Below are positions 46,501-54,146 of a stretch of DNA of 64,000 bases, one piece after another. Position 1 is the stretch's first letter. Every line of letters begins with the position of its first letter. Made by a program: the position numbers and the translations under genes. This DNA is from CAZICM01 sp964537685 (lineage in GTDB: Bacteria; Myxococcota_A; Polyangia; Polyangiales; Polyangiaceae): positions 78,997 to 142,996 of the forward strand of contig CAZICM010000023.1 in the NCBI GenBank assembly GCA_964537685.1. The letters run 5' to 3'. The notes under the pieces were generated by a model, which did not search any database, was not told the DNA's origin, and worked only from the letters and a program-made list of their open reading frames with translations.

Positions 46501-46997
46501 ACATCCTCGGGTTTCTGTTCGAGCGAGGTGAGCTCGGCGAGGGTGCGTCCGATCCAGAGCACCAGCACCAAATACAATAGGCTTGCCCCAATCCACGCGA
46601 TGGGTAAATGCACCGGTCCAGGCGGAAGCAAACGGCTTTGATTTTCGGGAATTTGCAATAAGGCCCGAAGCGCCGCCACTGCATTTCCAAAGGATTGAGG
46701 CACCATCCAAAGAAGGATTTGCTCAAAGAGGAGAGCTTTGCCGAGCGCATTTAAAATGCCATCGGTGATCCACCATAGGATTGAAACAAAAAAGACGATA
46801 ACGCCTGAAAAGGCAAAGATTGGCCCGCCCGCTACGCGATCGCCCCGGGCTTCCAGGGCCGAGCGCACGATATTGCCTAGCACCTGAAGGAGCGCCAGGG
46901 TCAGCAAAAGACTTACCAGGGCCGAGCGAACCGGCGCCGATGCCGCGATGCGCGACCAGGCCGCTATCCATTCCAAAAGGGTTTGGGCGATATTCAT
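43578..46997 (-). CDS. Membrane-anchored dead Hrq1/MrfA-type helicase with DUF1998 cysteine cluster
   Basis: A 1139-residue protein. Residues 1-270 carry about five transmembrane segments (near 25-45, 60-80, 131-150, and two in 228-265) and a charged loop. From about 335 the order of an SF2 helicase of the Hrq1/MrfA (YprA) group is recognisable, but catalysis is lost. Walker A reads SMPPLSGNEAL (about 368-378; GK[ST] replaced by GNE) and DEVH reads VVIPELDMYGG (about 475-485). RIRFLTGAEPS corresponds to the SAT region, and YPGRVFVRRGRRYSI to the segment before the zinc domain. The C terminus keeps four cysteines (CPGRC, CENC, PQC at about 1092-1110) of the DUF1998 type. The gene starts inside the stop of the upstream gene. 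Proposed role: DNA or protein binding at the membrane. Confidence 0.75.
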   Translation of the reverse strand: MNIAQTLLEWIAAWSRIAASAPVRSALVSLLLTLALLQVLGNIVRSALEARGDRVAGGPIFAFSGVIVFFVSILWWITDGILNALGKALLFEQILLWMVPQSFGNAVAALRALLQIPENQSRLLPPGPVHLPIAWIGASLLYLVLVLWIGRTLAELTSLEQKPEDVLAKEREEQQKAIQKALKEGRPLPTQDVVSLPLADDLFGRTFKWLGHWTSVELVEERFIRWQKPLVGALTALLLFSVPAVLSGALGASIWAGAAVLLDGLRRNLKTPKALTPPPPKQEPETKEKPAETIPLRPLVETIHKEAGPLYYAPELPPAKSALIAPGTNLKAKRILEQLRKNLPFDEGLLMHQGLACDAFAARRNVLISMPPLSGNEALFDLLILYTLLVDAEGVLYLASDEKTAKEAEERLRARAAAARWRWSVHSENIAGRAGRIDPSRSQPSLLFADPRAIHRELCARRKDWSVFLGGLGLVVIPELDMYGGVRGAHLAHLLHRLRRAAALCSPLQNPGPQAQGERIRFLTGAEPSYRELGRFAERIIGRPLSLIGPEVDGAPEPDRIAYVLSGGFQKGDEHPAVAALGEALAQGFAAELWGYDEELAFSDVARANERMLSRAVATRGRSFAEGASPSEIEQGLIHAQVVIARANAARWFALPRLISHLGWKGGTVTEARIASLGAGEKVGKGATAKAKEPPPPPEGEQSPMPTEVTAEALAAADLGRQVLVLLHPEQNPLVRLLAMQPKFFPMGESKGLCSLVIDPCAQNVESAHFRYALSEAEMSRTELEAEFSRDALHKELNRAKNSPRQYRLIERVRQSIDRESGELIRETVFSLSLSDEELEQNKKLSLDTAGEPMEVVDCRTGEHLFDVEAIRGLSAAYPGRVFVRRGRRYSILSENVQDQLKQQRILCEREERPIQTMRVRQLKARSVERREKSDKTERPLEERRKGALRNMGGKPFALELLPADIEEELVGCRRFDQRGREIDFSYYSEPISSAFRTRATFLGLPGSSFGELDDATLHALCHLFQTALPFMLLYREEDLDITSIRNHGAHGDPAIVFVDMHPGGAGFADAISVEMLKPMIQGMLALLRSCPGRCSEGCENCLYIPQCHAEPERAKMLNKAAATKVLALMLGNLASNAT

Positions 46998-49438
46998 GCG
47001 CCCTTGCTCCGGGGGGCTTCAATTTTATCGGATTTATCAAATACAAGAGCATCGAGATGTATTCCTGTGCGCTCAATCAATAAAGAAATCCGATGGGGAT
47101 CGTTGCTCATTCCATGAATTTCCCATGCGCCTTTGAGGTTTTCTTGATGCAGAAGCTCTTGCACCATGGGTTCGGCCTCGGGCGGGACGAAGACGCCGTG
47201 GCGGGGTCTCAAATCGATCGCATTGGTGTCCGCTTCGCGAAGGGAAAGCGGCGGCGATAGCTTTAGGGCCAAGCGCTGTACAAAGGTTTTGGCTTCGGCC
47301 GATGCACACGAAAAGAGTGCTCCACTATCTGGACGAAATGGACACATTTCTTGAATGCGGGCCATTTCTTTTGAGGCGAATCCGAGGATCTCTTCTGGGT
47401 CGGCGAAATGAGCCTCGCGCCATTCGCCGAGTTCCATGGCGTGGGTGCAAAAACGCTGGGCGACGGCAAAGATATCGGCGGGCTTTATTTCGGCGTACAC
47501 ATCTTGGGCGCCCGCCGGTGAAAGAAGGCCGCGGAATAAAATGCCTCCCCGGGTATTGCTTTCTTCGAATTTGTCTTTGAGTGCGCGCTCTTCTTTTGCA
47601 AACCAATTGTCGGCGTGCGCCAAGGCTTTGCGAATGCCTTCCAAGAGCGAGATGGCCTCTTCCATTCTTTCGGATAGGGCGCGGTAAATGCGCTGTACCC
47701 AAAGCAATCGGGTGTAATGGAGGCGTTTATAAAAATACGAAACAATATCGCGGCATACATGGGCTTTTAGCGATTGATCGAGTTTATCGCGCTCTTCCGC
47801 GGCCCAGTTGTGATGACGCTTAAAATGCTTCCACAATCGATAGGATACCGAGCTGCTTCCCGCGGCTGCGCCAAGCAATAGTGGCAAGGGAAAACGGCTG
47901 AGCATGTGGAGGGCGGGCGGTGAAAGAGGGGCGTCGGGATTAAAAAAAGTGGCCGGTGTGGCGCCCAAGGTGCGGAGAGCGCTCAGAATGACGCCTGAAA
48001 TTAAAATGGAGCTAAGCCCCGACATTAAAACGCGAAATAGCTTCATCCGCTCTTGGCGCGGGCGGTGAAATACGGCCGTTTGAATGGCCGAAATGCCTTG
48101 GTTTAAAGGCGATTCCGGGAAAGGCGCTAAATCGGGCGATTCAATTTCTGCCTCGACTTCATCGAGAAGCGCTTTGGTGCGGGTGTGCGCGTCGCGGAGC
48201 ATTTCAAGCGCGCGTGCATGGCCGCGGGGACCTGAATTCACCTCTTCAACAATATGTTTTTCTAAATCGGCCGTTAATGTTCCAAGCGTGGCTTTTCCAC
48301 AACGTTCGATTTCAGCAGCCAATCGATCCATTTTGAGGCGCTCTACGTCCTCGCGAAAGGATTTGATGCGCGTTTCGGTGCGGGCTCGCCATAACGCATT
48401 GAATTTCCGTTCGACAATATCTTCGGGTGTGTCGGTCCATTCAATGGTGGGGACATCGAGTTCGGGCGGTTCTAAATGTTTTTCGAGGGAGCCCGCATTG
48501 CCTTCTTGCCAGAGCAGCGTTTCGAGGCGGCCCCGGGCAATCACCAATGGCGTGGCCAGCGCGGCAATTTCGGCAATGGTGGGATCGCGGCCGGCTCTCA
48601 TGCAGGACAGCATTTCGCGGGCGAGTTTGAGCGCGCAGAGCGAGGCCAGATCTTGGGGATTGAGCTCGAGGGTGGCGCAGGCAAACGTGGCGAATGGGCC
48701 GCTGCGTTCGTCGGGCGGGCGTTCCAGGAGTTTTCGGGTGCCCGCTTCATGATCGCGCAGGCCCGCAAACAGAAGCAGATGCACAAACGCGGCGAAGGAG
48801 TGGACGAGTTCTGCGCGGGAGAGAAGGTATTTTCCGCTTTGATCTTCGATGACAAATACCCGGCCATCGAGTCGCTTTTCTGAATCGGCCGTGTTGCACT
48901 GAGCCGCAAGCGCTCGAAAAATGCCGTTCAATACAGCCTTATCCATGCTTTTCGGAGCGCAGAGCAGGGGGCACACCGAGAGCGCTCCATCGCCCAGGCG
49001 CAGGATGGTTTGAAAGCGCGAGCGGAGTCGTTGAGCAACAGATCCAGGAATCGAAGAGGCCAATGGCGCGATTCCGTTTTCGCTCAGGTCGGCGATCACC
49101 AGCACATCGCAGCGCGGCCCGCGGGCATCGGTGGGTTCGCTGTGATCGACGAAATGGCTGAGATCGAGCATGTTCCGAAGCATCTGCTCGGCCTGTTCAA
49201 GCACGCGCTCTTCAAGCTGGGCCGCGGGAACGAGTAGCGAGGCGCTAAGCTGTTTTTCATCCTGCGCCGGCGATTTTTGCGGCGCGGTATCTGCGTTCTC
49301 GGGGCTTTGCGGGCTTGCGTAAACACGCGCGAGATTGCCGGGCTGCGATTCCGATCCGCGCTGGGTGAACTCCAGCACATCGCGGCCGAACGCGCCTAAA
49401 CCGATCAGCAGCGTTGGATTACGAGGGTGTTCGCGCAA
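46994..49438 (-). CDS. Membrane protein with nucleotide-binding-like N terminus, partner of dead helicase
   Basis: An 814-residue protein with a probable TTG start. The N terminus PTLLIGLGAFGRDVLEF resembles the first beta-strand and Gly-rich loop of the tubulin-like protein at 25460-28699 (FFIGLGGCGGAIVDDL), but no GGGTGSG loop was found, so GTPase membership is tentative. The middle is long, charged and helical. Two hydrophobic segments (LMSGLSSILISGVILSAL and PLPLLLGAAAGSSSV, about 480-545) suggest a hairpin anchor. The C-terminal 250 residues are again helical. Its stop overlaps the start of the dead-helicase gene by four bases, so the two proteins are made together. No named family recognised. 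Confidence 0.65.
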   Translation of the reverse strand: MREHPRNPTLLIGLGAFGRDVLEFTQRGSESQPGNLARVYASPQSPENADTAPQKSPAQDEKQLSASLLVPAAQLEERVLEQAEQMLRNMLDLSHFVDHSEPTDARGPRCDVLVIADLSENGIAPLASSIPGSVAQRLRSRFQTILRLGDGALSVCPLLCAPKSMDKAVLNGIFRALAAQCNTADSEKRLDGRVFVIEDQSGKYLLSRAELVHSFAAFVHLLLFAGLRDHEAGTRKLLERPPDERSGPFATFACATLELNPQDLASLCALKLAREMLSCMRAGRDPTIAEIAALATPLVIARGRLETLLWQEGNAGSLEKHLEPPELDVPTIEWTDTPEDIVERKFNALWRARTETRIKSFREDVERLKMDRLAAEIERCGKATLGTLTADLEKHIVEEVNSGPRGHARALEMLRDAHTRTKALLDEVEAEIESPDLAPFPESPLNQGISAIQTAVFHRPRQERMKLFRVLMSGLSSILISGVILSALRTLGATPATFFNPDAPLSPPALHMLSRFPLPLLLGAAAGSSSVSYRLWKHFKRHHNWAAEERDKLDQSLKAHVCRDIVSYFYKRLHYTRLLWVQRIYRALSERMEEAISLLEGIRKALAHADNWFAKEERALKDKFEESNTRGGILFRGLLSPAGAQDVYAEIKPADIFAVAQRFCTHAMELGEWREAHFADPEEILGFASKEMARIQEMCPFRPDSGALFSCASAEAKTFVQRLALKLSPPLSLREADTNAIDLRPRHGVFVPPEAEPMVQELLHQENLKGAWEIHGMSNDPHRISLLIERTGIHLDALVFDKSDKIEAPRSKGA

Positions 49439-49557
49439 GGACGGCTGAGCCTACCTTGGGCGGCAAAAGCTTAAAAGAAGAGTGTTTCCTTTGTTGTGCT
49501 CCGCAGACTTCCAAGGCGCTTGGCTTTGTGGCGGAGCAGCGGAACAATGGCGGGCAG

Positions 49558-52332
49558 GTGATCAAGCTTCGAAAGCATAGAACCGCGCTGATTTCCGCGG
49601 GCGTTGCCACGGCGGCTCTTGTTGCGCTCGTGGGCGGAGCAGCTTTGTCGCCTGGGCTTTCTGCTTCATTTTCAGCGGCTTTCAAGGCTTTTCGCGATCC
49701 AAGCCTTATCTCCAAAGCGGAACAAGCTCTGCCCGCGGGCCAGGCCGCTCCCGTGAATGCAGGCGAAACCTGCACGAAGAAGAGCGATTTGGATGTGATG
49801 CTCGATGCGCGCATCGCCGGCGATTTTGAAAAGCCCAGCGATGAGGATTTGGAAGATCCCGAAGGCGGAACGCTAAAAACGCTTGTTTTGCCGGATCTTC
49901 GCGTTCCCGTGACGCGCAGGACGATGCGCTTTGTGCGCTTCTTCGCGCGCACGCAGACAGGCAGGCAGACTTTTCTTCAGCGTTTCCGAAGAGGCGGCGC
50001 TTACCGCAGCCATATCGAGCAAGCGCTTCGCGAGGCTGGATTGCCCGAGGATTTGGTGTGGCTTCCGGCTATCGAAAGCGGTTTTGATCCGACGGCTGTG
50101 TCGCCGGTGGGCGCCGCAGGGCTCTGGCAATTTATGCCTCAAACGGGGGCGCTCTACGGGCTTCATCAGTCGCAGTGGGTGGACGAGCGCAAGAGTATTG
50201 TGCGCTCGACGAGTGCCGCGGCTTCGCATTTGCGGGATTTGTACGAGCGATTCGGGCGCTGGGATTTGGCGCTTGCGGCCTACAATTTGGGTTTCGATGG
50301 AGTGCTGGGCGCGATGGAGCGGGCGATCGCGACGCGGCCTCCTCAGGATCAAGGTAAACCCGTTGAGTTTTCGGACTTGGCCGAGGCGGGCTTAATCCCC
50401 GAGGAAACAGCCAATTATGTGCCTCAGCTTATGGCCTTCGCGATTGTGGCGGCCAATAGGACGCGCTTCGGTTTGGACTCTCCCGAGCTTTCGCCGGTGC
50501 CTCCGCTCGAGTTTGGGGAGCTTGCATTTCCCGAGGGAACAAGGCTTCGAACGATTGCGCGCGCGGCTGGCATTCCGACATCGCTGCTTCGCGAATACAA
50601 CCCAGAGCTGCTGAAAGACAGGCTTCCGACAACGGGCGGCGATTATCTGGTCCGGCTTCCTCCCGAGCGCGTTCAGCGCACATTGGCTGCGTTTCCCGCT
50701 TATCTCGACAATGAAGTGCTGGGCGCGGACGATCCCGGCGCGCCTGAGCCTGCGGCGGCGGTGGATCTTTCGGCGGGCGATCTCAATCGCGGCGAAGGGT
50801 TGCCGCGGAGGCCCACGCAGCTTGGCCACAACCGGTTGCCTTCGTTTTCGGTTCCAGGAACGGGGCCTCAACTGTTTGGCGGCGAGACGGCTTCGATGCC
50901 TTTCGTTGGAACGACGAAGCTTCCCATGGTGTTCGTGGGCTCTGGATTTGGCTGGCAAAGGCCGTATGGGGGCGATCCATTCAATGTGGCCGACGCGCAG
51001 AATCCCGCGCTGGCTGGAGCGAAGAGCCGCGAGAATCAGACCTCGAAACAGCTTGGAATGCTGGGCGGCGATCGAAATGCGGGAGGTTTGAAGAACGCGC
51101 TTCCTCCCGATCCTTTCGAACATTTTTCGATGGCGAGCGGCATTGCTATTCATCTTCGGCGCGATTCGTCGGCGCCCAGGGTGGCCATTACGGCGCGCAT
51201 CGCGGGCACTGAAAATCCGGTGCCGATGGCCGACGACGAAGGCGATTTATCGGGCCGTGTCGACTTGATGCTGGGCTCGGGCGAGATGCGGCACACGATT
51301 ACGGTGCTGCCGCGCGATACGGAGACGGGTCTCGAGATTGCGGCGGGCAGGCTTAGGCTTTTGCTTTCGGAAGCGCAGGATGCGCATGTTGCCGAGCAGA
51401 GGCGATTGGTCACGGCTCCGCGCAGGCAAGCGCTGATGGATACGCCTTATGGCCAGGCTTATGTGACGCTCTGCGATGCGCTCTTTCCAAAAGGCAGTCC
51501 GCTCGAGGGCACGATTGTAGGCGCATGGGAAGACACGGCACTTGCGCGCGATTTGCTTCTTACGGAATCGCTTCGGCAAGAGCGCAGCATTCGGCGCGCA
51601 TCGCTGACGATTGTGGGCGATACGACGCGGCCCCAAGTGGAAAAGGTGCTGGAGCCTTTGGTGGGCGCGCTGTCGGTGCCAATGCTTGGGGAGGCGCCGC
51701 TCGCACCGCATCCGCGTGAAGAGCGGCTGGTGGTAGAAGACGGTGTTCCGTCGGCGCGTTCGCTCTACGGGTGGCTGATTCCGCGGGAGAGCGATGCATC
51801 TGAAGCGGTGATGCGGGTGTTGATGGAGATTTTGGTAGGCACCAAAAAGCCGCGCATGGATCGGGTGCTGAAGGAAGATCAGGCATTGGCGTCGCTGGTG
51901 AAGGGCGCTTTGGATTTGGGCGTGCGCGCGAGTGTGGCGACGATTGAAATCGCTCCTGCGGTGCCTCATACGCTGAGCGAAAATGAGGCGAGGATGGATG
52001 CCGAACTAGCGGCGCTGGCGCAGGAAGGGCCGACGCGCGAAGAGCTTGGGCTGGCGAAGGCGCTGATTAAGCTTCGGCTTCAGAAAGAGATTTCGAGCGG
52101 CACGGGGCCGATAACACCGAACGCGCCCAGGAACGCGGTGAGCGCCCGCATTCGCAGGCTGTTGAATCCAGGGAGCGCGGAGCGGCAGCTCGAGCTGATC
52201 GATAATGTGAATGCGGCGGCAATTAAATCGGCGGCGAAGCGATTTTTATCGAAAGGCAACCGGGTGGTGGTGACGACCATTCCGCGCGAGGGGGCCAAGG
52301 CGAATGGCGGCGCGGAGAATGAGAAGCCTTAG
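49558..52332 (+). CDS. Lytic transglycosylase fused to a degenerate M16-like region
   Basis: The start is taken at GTG 49558, which follows GGCGGGC and opens into a membrane signal (LRKHRTALISAGVATAALVALVGG); a TTG at 49414 would overlap the divergent gene. Residues about 100-330 form an MltD/SLT-type domain (LPAIESGFDPTAVSPVGAAGLWQFMP with the catalytic Glu near 175, LALAAYNLGF). A LysM-like IARAAGIPTSLLREYNPEL follows (about 335-385) and then a linker. From about 520 the text resembles M16 peptidases (SGIAIHLRRDSSAPRVAITARI, ASLTIVGDTTRPQVEKVLEPL), but no HxxEH zinc motif is visible. It would cut peptidoglycan. The M16-like part probably binds. Confidence 0.75.
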   Translation: MIKLRKHRTALISAGVATAALVALVGGAALSPGLSASFSAAFKAFRDPSLISKAEQALPAGQAAPVNAGETCTKKSDLDVMLDARIAGDFEKPSDEDLEDPEGGTLKTLVLPDLRVPVTRRTMRFVRFFARTQTGRQTFLQRFRRGGAYRSHIEQALREAGLPEDLVWLPAIESGFDPTAVSPVGAAGLWQFMPQTGALYGLHQSQWVDERKSIVRSTSAAASHLRDLYERFGRWDLALAAYNLGFDGVLGAMERAIATRPPQDQGKPVEFSDLAEAGLIPEETANYVPQLMAFAIVAANRTRFGLDSPELSPVPPLEFGELAFPEGTRLRTIARAAGIPTSLLREYNPELLKDRLPTTGGDYLVRLPPERVQRTLAAFPAYLDNEVLGADDPGAPEPAAAVDLSAGDLNRGEGLPRRPTQLGHNRLPSFSVPGTGPQLFGGETASMPFVGTTKLPMVFVGSGFGWQRPYGGDPFNVADAQNPALAGAKSRENQTSKQLGMLGGDRNAGGLKNALPPDPFEHFSMASGIAIHLRRDSSAPRVAITARIAGTENPVPMADDEGDLSGRVDLMLGSGEMRHTITVLPRDTETGLEIAAGRLRLLLSEAQDAHVAEQRRLVTAPRRQALMDTPYGQAYVTLCDALFPKGSPLEGTIVGAWEDTALARDLLLTESLRQERSIRRASLTIVGDTTRPQVEKVLEPLVGALSVPMLGEAPLAPHPREERLVVEDGVPSARSLYGWLIPRESDASEAVMRVLMEILVGTKKPRMDRVLKEDQALASLVKGALDLGVRASVATIEIAPAVPHTLSENEARMDAELAALAQEGPTREELGLAKALIKLRLQKEISSGTGPITPNAPRNAVSARIRRLLNPGSAERQLELIDNVNAAAIKSAAKRFLSKGNRVVVTTIPREGAKANGGAENEKP

Positions 52333-52383
52333 ATAACGATTTTATTGAATACTCATTCAATGAAATTCAAATCCGATCGTTAT
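52333..52383. terminator. Inverted repeat between convergent genes
   Basis: Nested inverted repeats between and into the convergent stops at 52332 and 52380: ATAACGAT (52333-52340) with ATCGTTAT (52376-52383), and ATTGAAT (52344-52350) with ATTCAAT (52355-52361). Symmetry would serve both strands. There is no long T run. Confidence 0.4.
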
Positions 52384-54101
52384 CGTCTGCATTTCTTCGC
52401 CTTCCACACGATGCTTTCCTTTGTGGCCACGGGTTTATAGCGAATCTTTTTTCCGCCCCGCCCGCCCGCGAGCCATAGCTCTACCCTGCCCTCTTTATCG
52501 CCTGCTTTGGGAAGCTTATGCGAAAGCACCAGGGCTCCATCGCGAACCCCAGCCTTGGCCGCCGCCGAACCTTTGACCACGCCTCTCAATATCATCGGAT
52601 TGATATCGAGGCTTTTCATATCAAATCCAATATCAAACACTTTTTGCTTGTTCTTTTTCTGCGTAAAACAAGGCCCATAGGTGTCCTCGGGAAGGAGGAT
52701 TTCTTTTTCCCGGTTCAAGACCATCGCCTCAAAATCGCGCCCGGCTTCGGGTCCCAGCTCCCTCACAATCATTTCTTGAAATACTTCGATCAAAATCGGC
52801 TCGCCTGGCTTGTCCTCCGCCTTGGCCAACAGCTCCCGCATAAAATCATCCAGAGAACGCGCTCCGCCCGAGCGTTTGCGCAAGGCCGCATCTAAATGGG
52901 CCGCGTAGAGCGATCCAATTCGATAGGATTCATCCCTTTCGCTGTCCCGGGCATTGGCCGCGCCTCCTTCGCTGTCCGTTCCGAGTGTGCGCCCGAGATC
53001 GCCCGCAAAATCCGCAGGGCTGATCATGTTTTCATGCAACAGCAGTTGCCGCGCATAATGGACGGTAAAACCTTCGGAAAACCAAATAGCGTCCTTTCGG
53101 CCCGAGGGTTCTGATAGCCGGATGGCCGACCCAATATAGCGGTGCAGCAGTTCATGCGCGAGGGCAATTCGAAGCTGTGGATCGAGTGCACGGCCAGCAT
53201 CAAACCATAGGGCAATCGATTGCGTTAAATGCGCTCCATCATGGGATTTTCCCATATTGGGTTCCGCGAGCAGCATAAATACAAAAGGCTTTTTAAACAA
53301 TTCTTTCGAATTTTTCCCAGCAGGCTGATCGCCGCGTTCAAAACGCTGGGCTGCCTTGCCGCGCACCTTGAGTGTCCATTCAAAAACCGCCCCGATATCC
53401 AGCTCGGCCTGGCCCAGCATGATCATCCGCTCGCCCGAGGGGCCATCCGCTATTTGAAGGGGGCCCGCTGCATATACGGCATTGGCAAGCTCTTCAGACG
53501 TGGCGCTCAAGCTTTGGCGTTCACCCGCTCCAAAGGAACTTGCTCCTTTTGTGGTTGTTGGCAATGCTTTCAAATTCCATTCAATGGTTGTGTTTATCGA
53601 TTCAGTCAATGCCGGAAGGAGCAAGAATCCATGACCAACTCCGCTCACCCGATCGTTATGCACCGCGAGCGCGTAATTGGATGTGCCTGAATATAAAGCC
53701 TTGGCCTGATAGGTATAGACAAGCTCGCCTCTGGGCTTTTGAGACAGCGTGTAGACCTTGTCCTGACCTTCATCGTGAGGCGGCATCACGACCAAATCGC
53801 CCAGCGCATCGCGGGCTTCGATGGCCTGCAGAACTTGGGCGCCATGCGTGTCCGCCCACGAACGGGCAATGCGCAGGGTTTGAATGGACATGGCAGGCGG
53901 GCCGCTCACCCGGACGCGTATATTGAGCGCGCGGGCCGCAATATCGGGCGTCAATTCAATCGAAATGCCAGGCTCGCCCGACTCAAATAGGGCTCCGGCG
54001 TCGGGCTCTTGGTTTTTTCCTGAGGAGCCGCCGCAGGAAATCACCGCGAGGCCGGTCATTACAATCGATATGATTGAACGCTCAATAAAATTGATGCGCA
54101 C
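52380..54101 (-). CDS. Lipoprotein M61-like metallopeptidase with PDZ domain
   Basis: A 573-residue protein with a GTG start; signal with lipobox AVISCGG. After a beta-rich N-terminal half comes the gluzincin motif LAHELLHRYIG (about 310-320), followed at the expected distance by IWFSEGFTVHYAR, which supplies the third zinc ligand. The C terminus (about 480-560: ILRGVVKGSAAAKAGVRDGALVL) is a PDZ-like domain. This order matches M61 glycyl aminopeptidase-type enzymes. Expected at the periplasmic face of the envelope, cleaving peptides. It is convergent with the transglycosylase gene. Confidence 0.8.
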   Translation of the reverse strand: MRINFIERSIISIVMTGLAVISCGGSSGKNQEPDAGALFESGEPGISIELTPDIAARALNIRVRVSGPPAMSIQTLRIARSWADTHGAQVLQAIEARDALGDLVVMPPHDEGQDKVYTLSQKPRGELVYTYQAKALYSGTSNYALAVHNDRVSGVGHGFLLLPALTESINTTIEWNLKALPTTTKGASSFGAGERQSLSATSEELANAVYAAGPLQIADGPSGERMIMLGQAELDIGAVFEWTLKVRGKAAQRFERGDQPAGKNSKELFKKPFVFMLLAEPNMGKSHDGAHLTQSIALWFDAGRALDPQLRIALAHELLHRYIGSAIRLSEPSGRKDAIWFSEGFTVHYARQLLLHENMISPADFAGDLGRTLGTDSEGGAANARDSERDESYRIGSLYAAHLDAALRKRSGGARSLDDFMRELLAKAEDKPGEPILIEVFQEMIVRELGPEAGRDFEAMVLNREKEILLPEDTYGPCFTQKKNKQKVFDIGFDMKSLDINPMILRGVVKGSAAAKAGVRDGALVLSHKLPKAGDKEGRVELWLAGGRGGKKIRYKPVATKESIVWKAKKCRR

Positions 54102-54146
54102 GCTTCACCCGGTTGGGTTTCTGTTATCACGGGTGGGCGCGGCGGC

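Noticed and set aside
51247..51969. Minus-strand ORF of 240 codons inside the transglycosylase fusion
   Set aside because: Arg/His-rich antisense shadow with no family signature.
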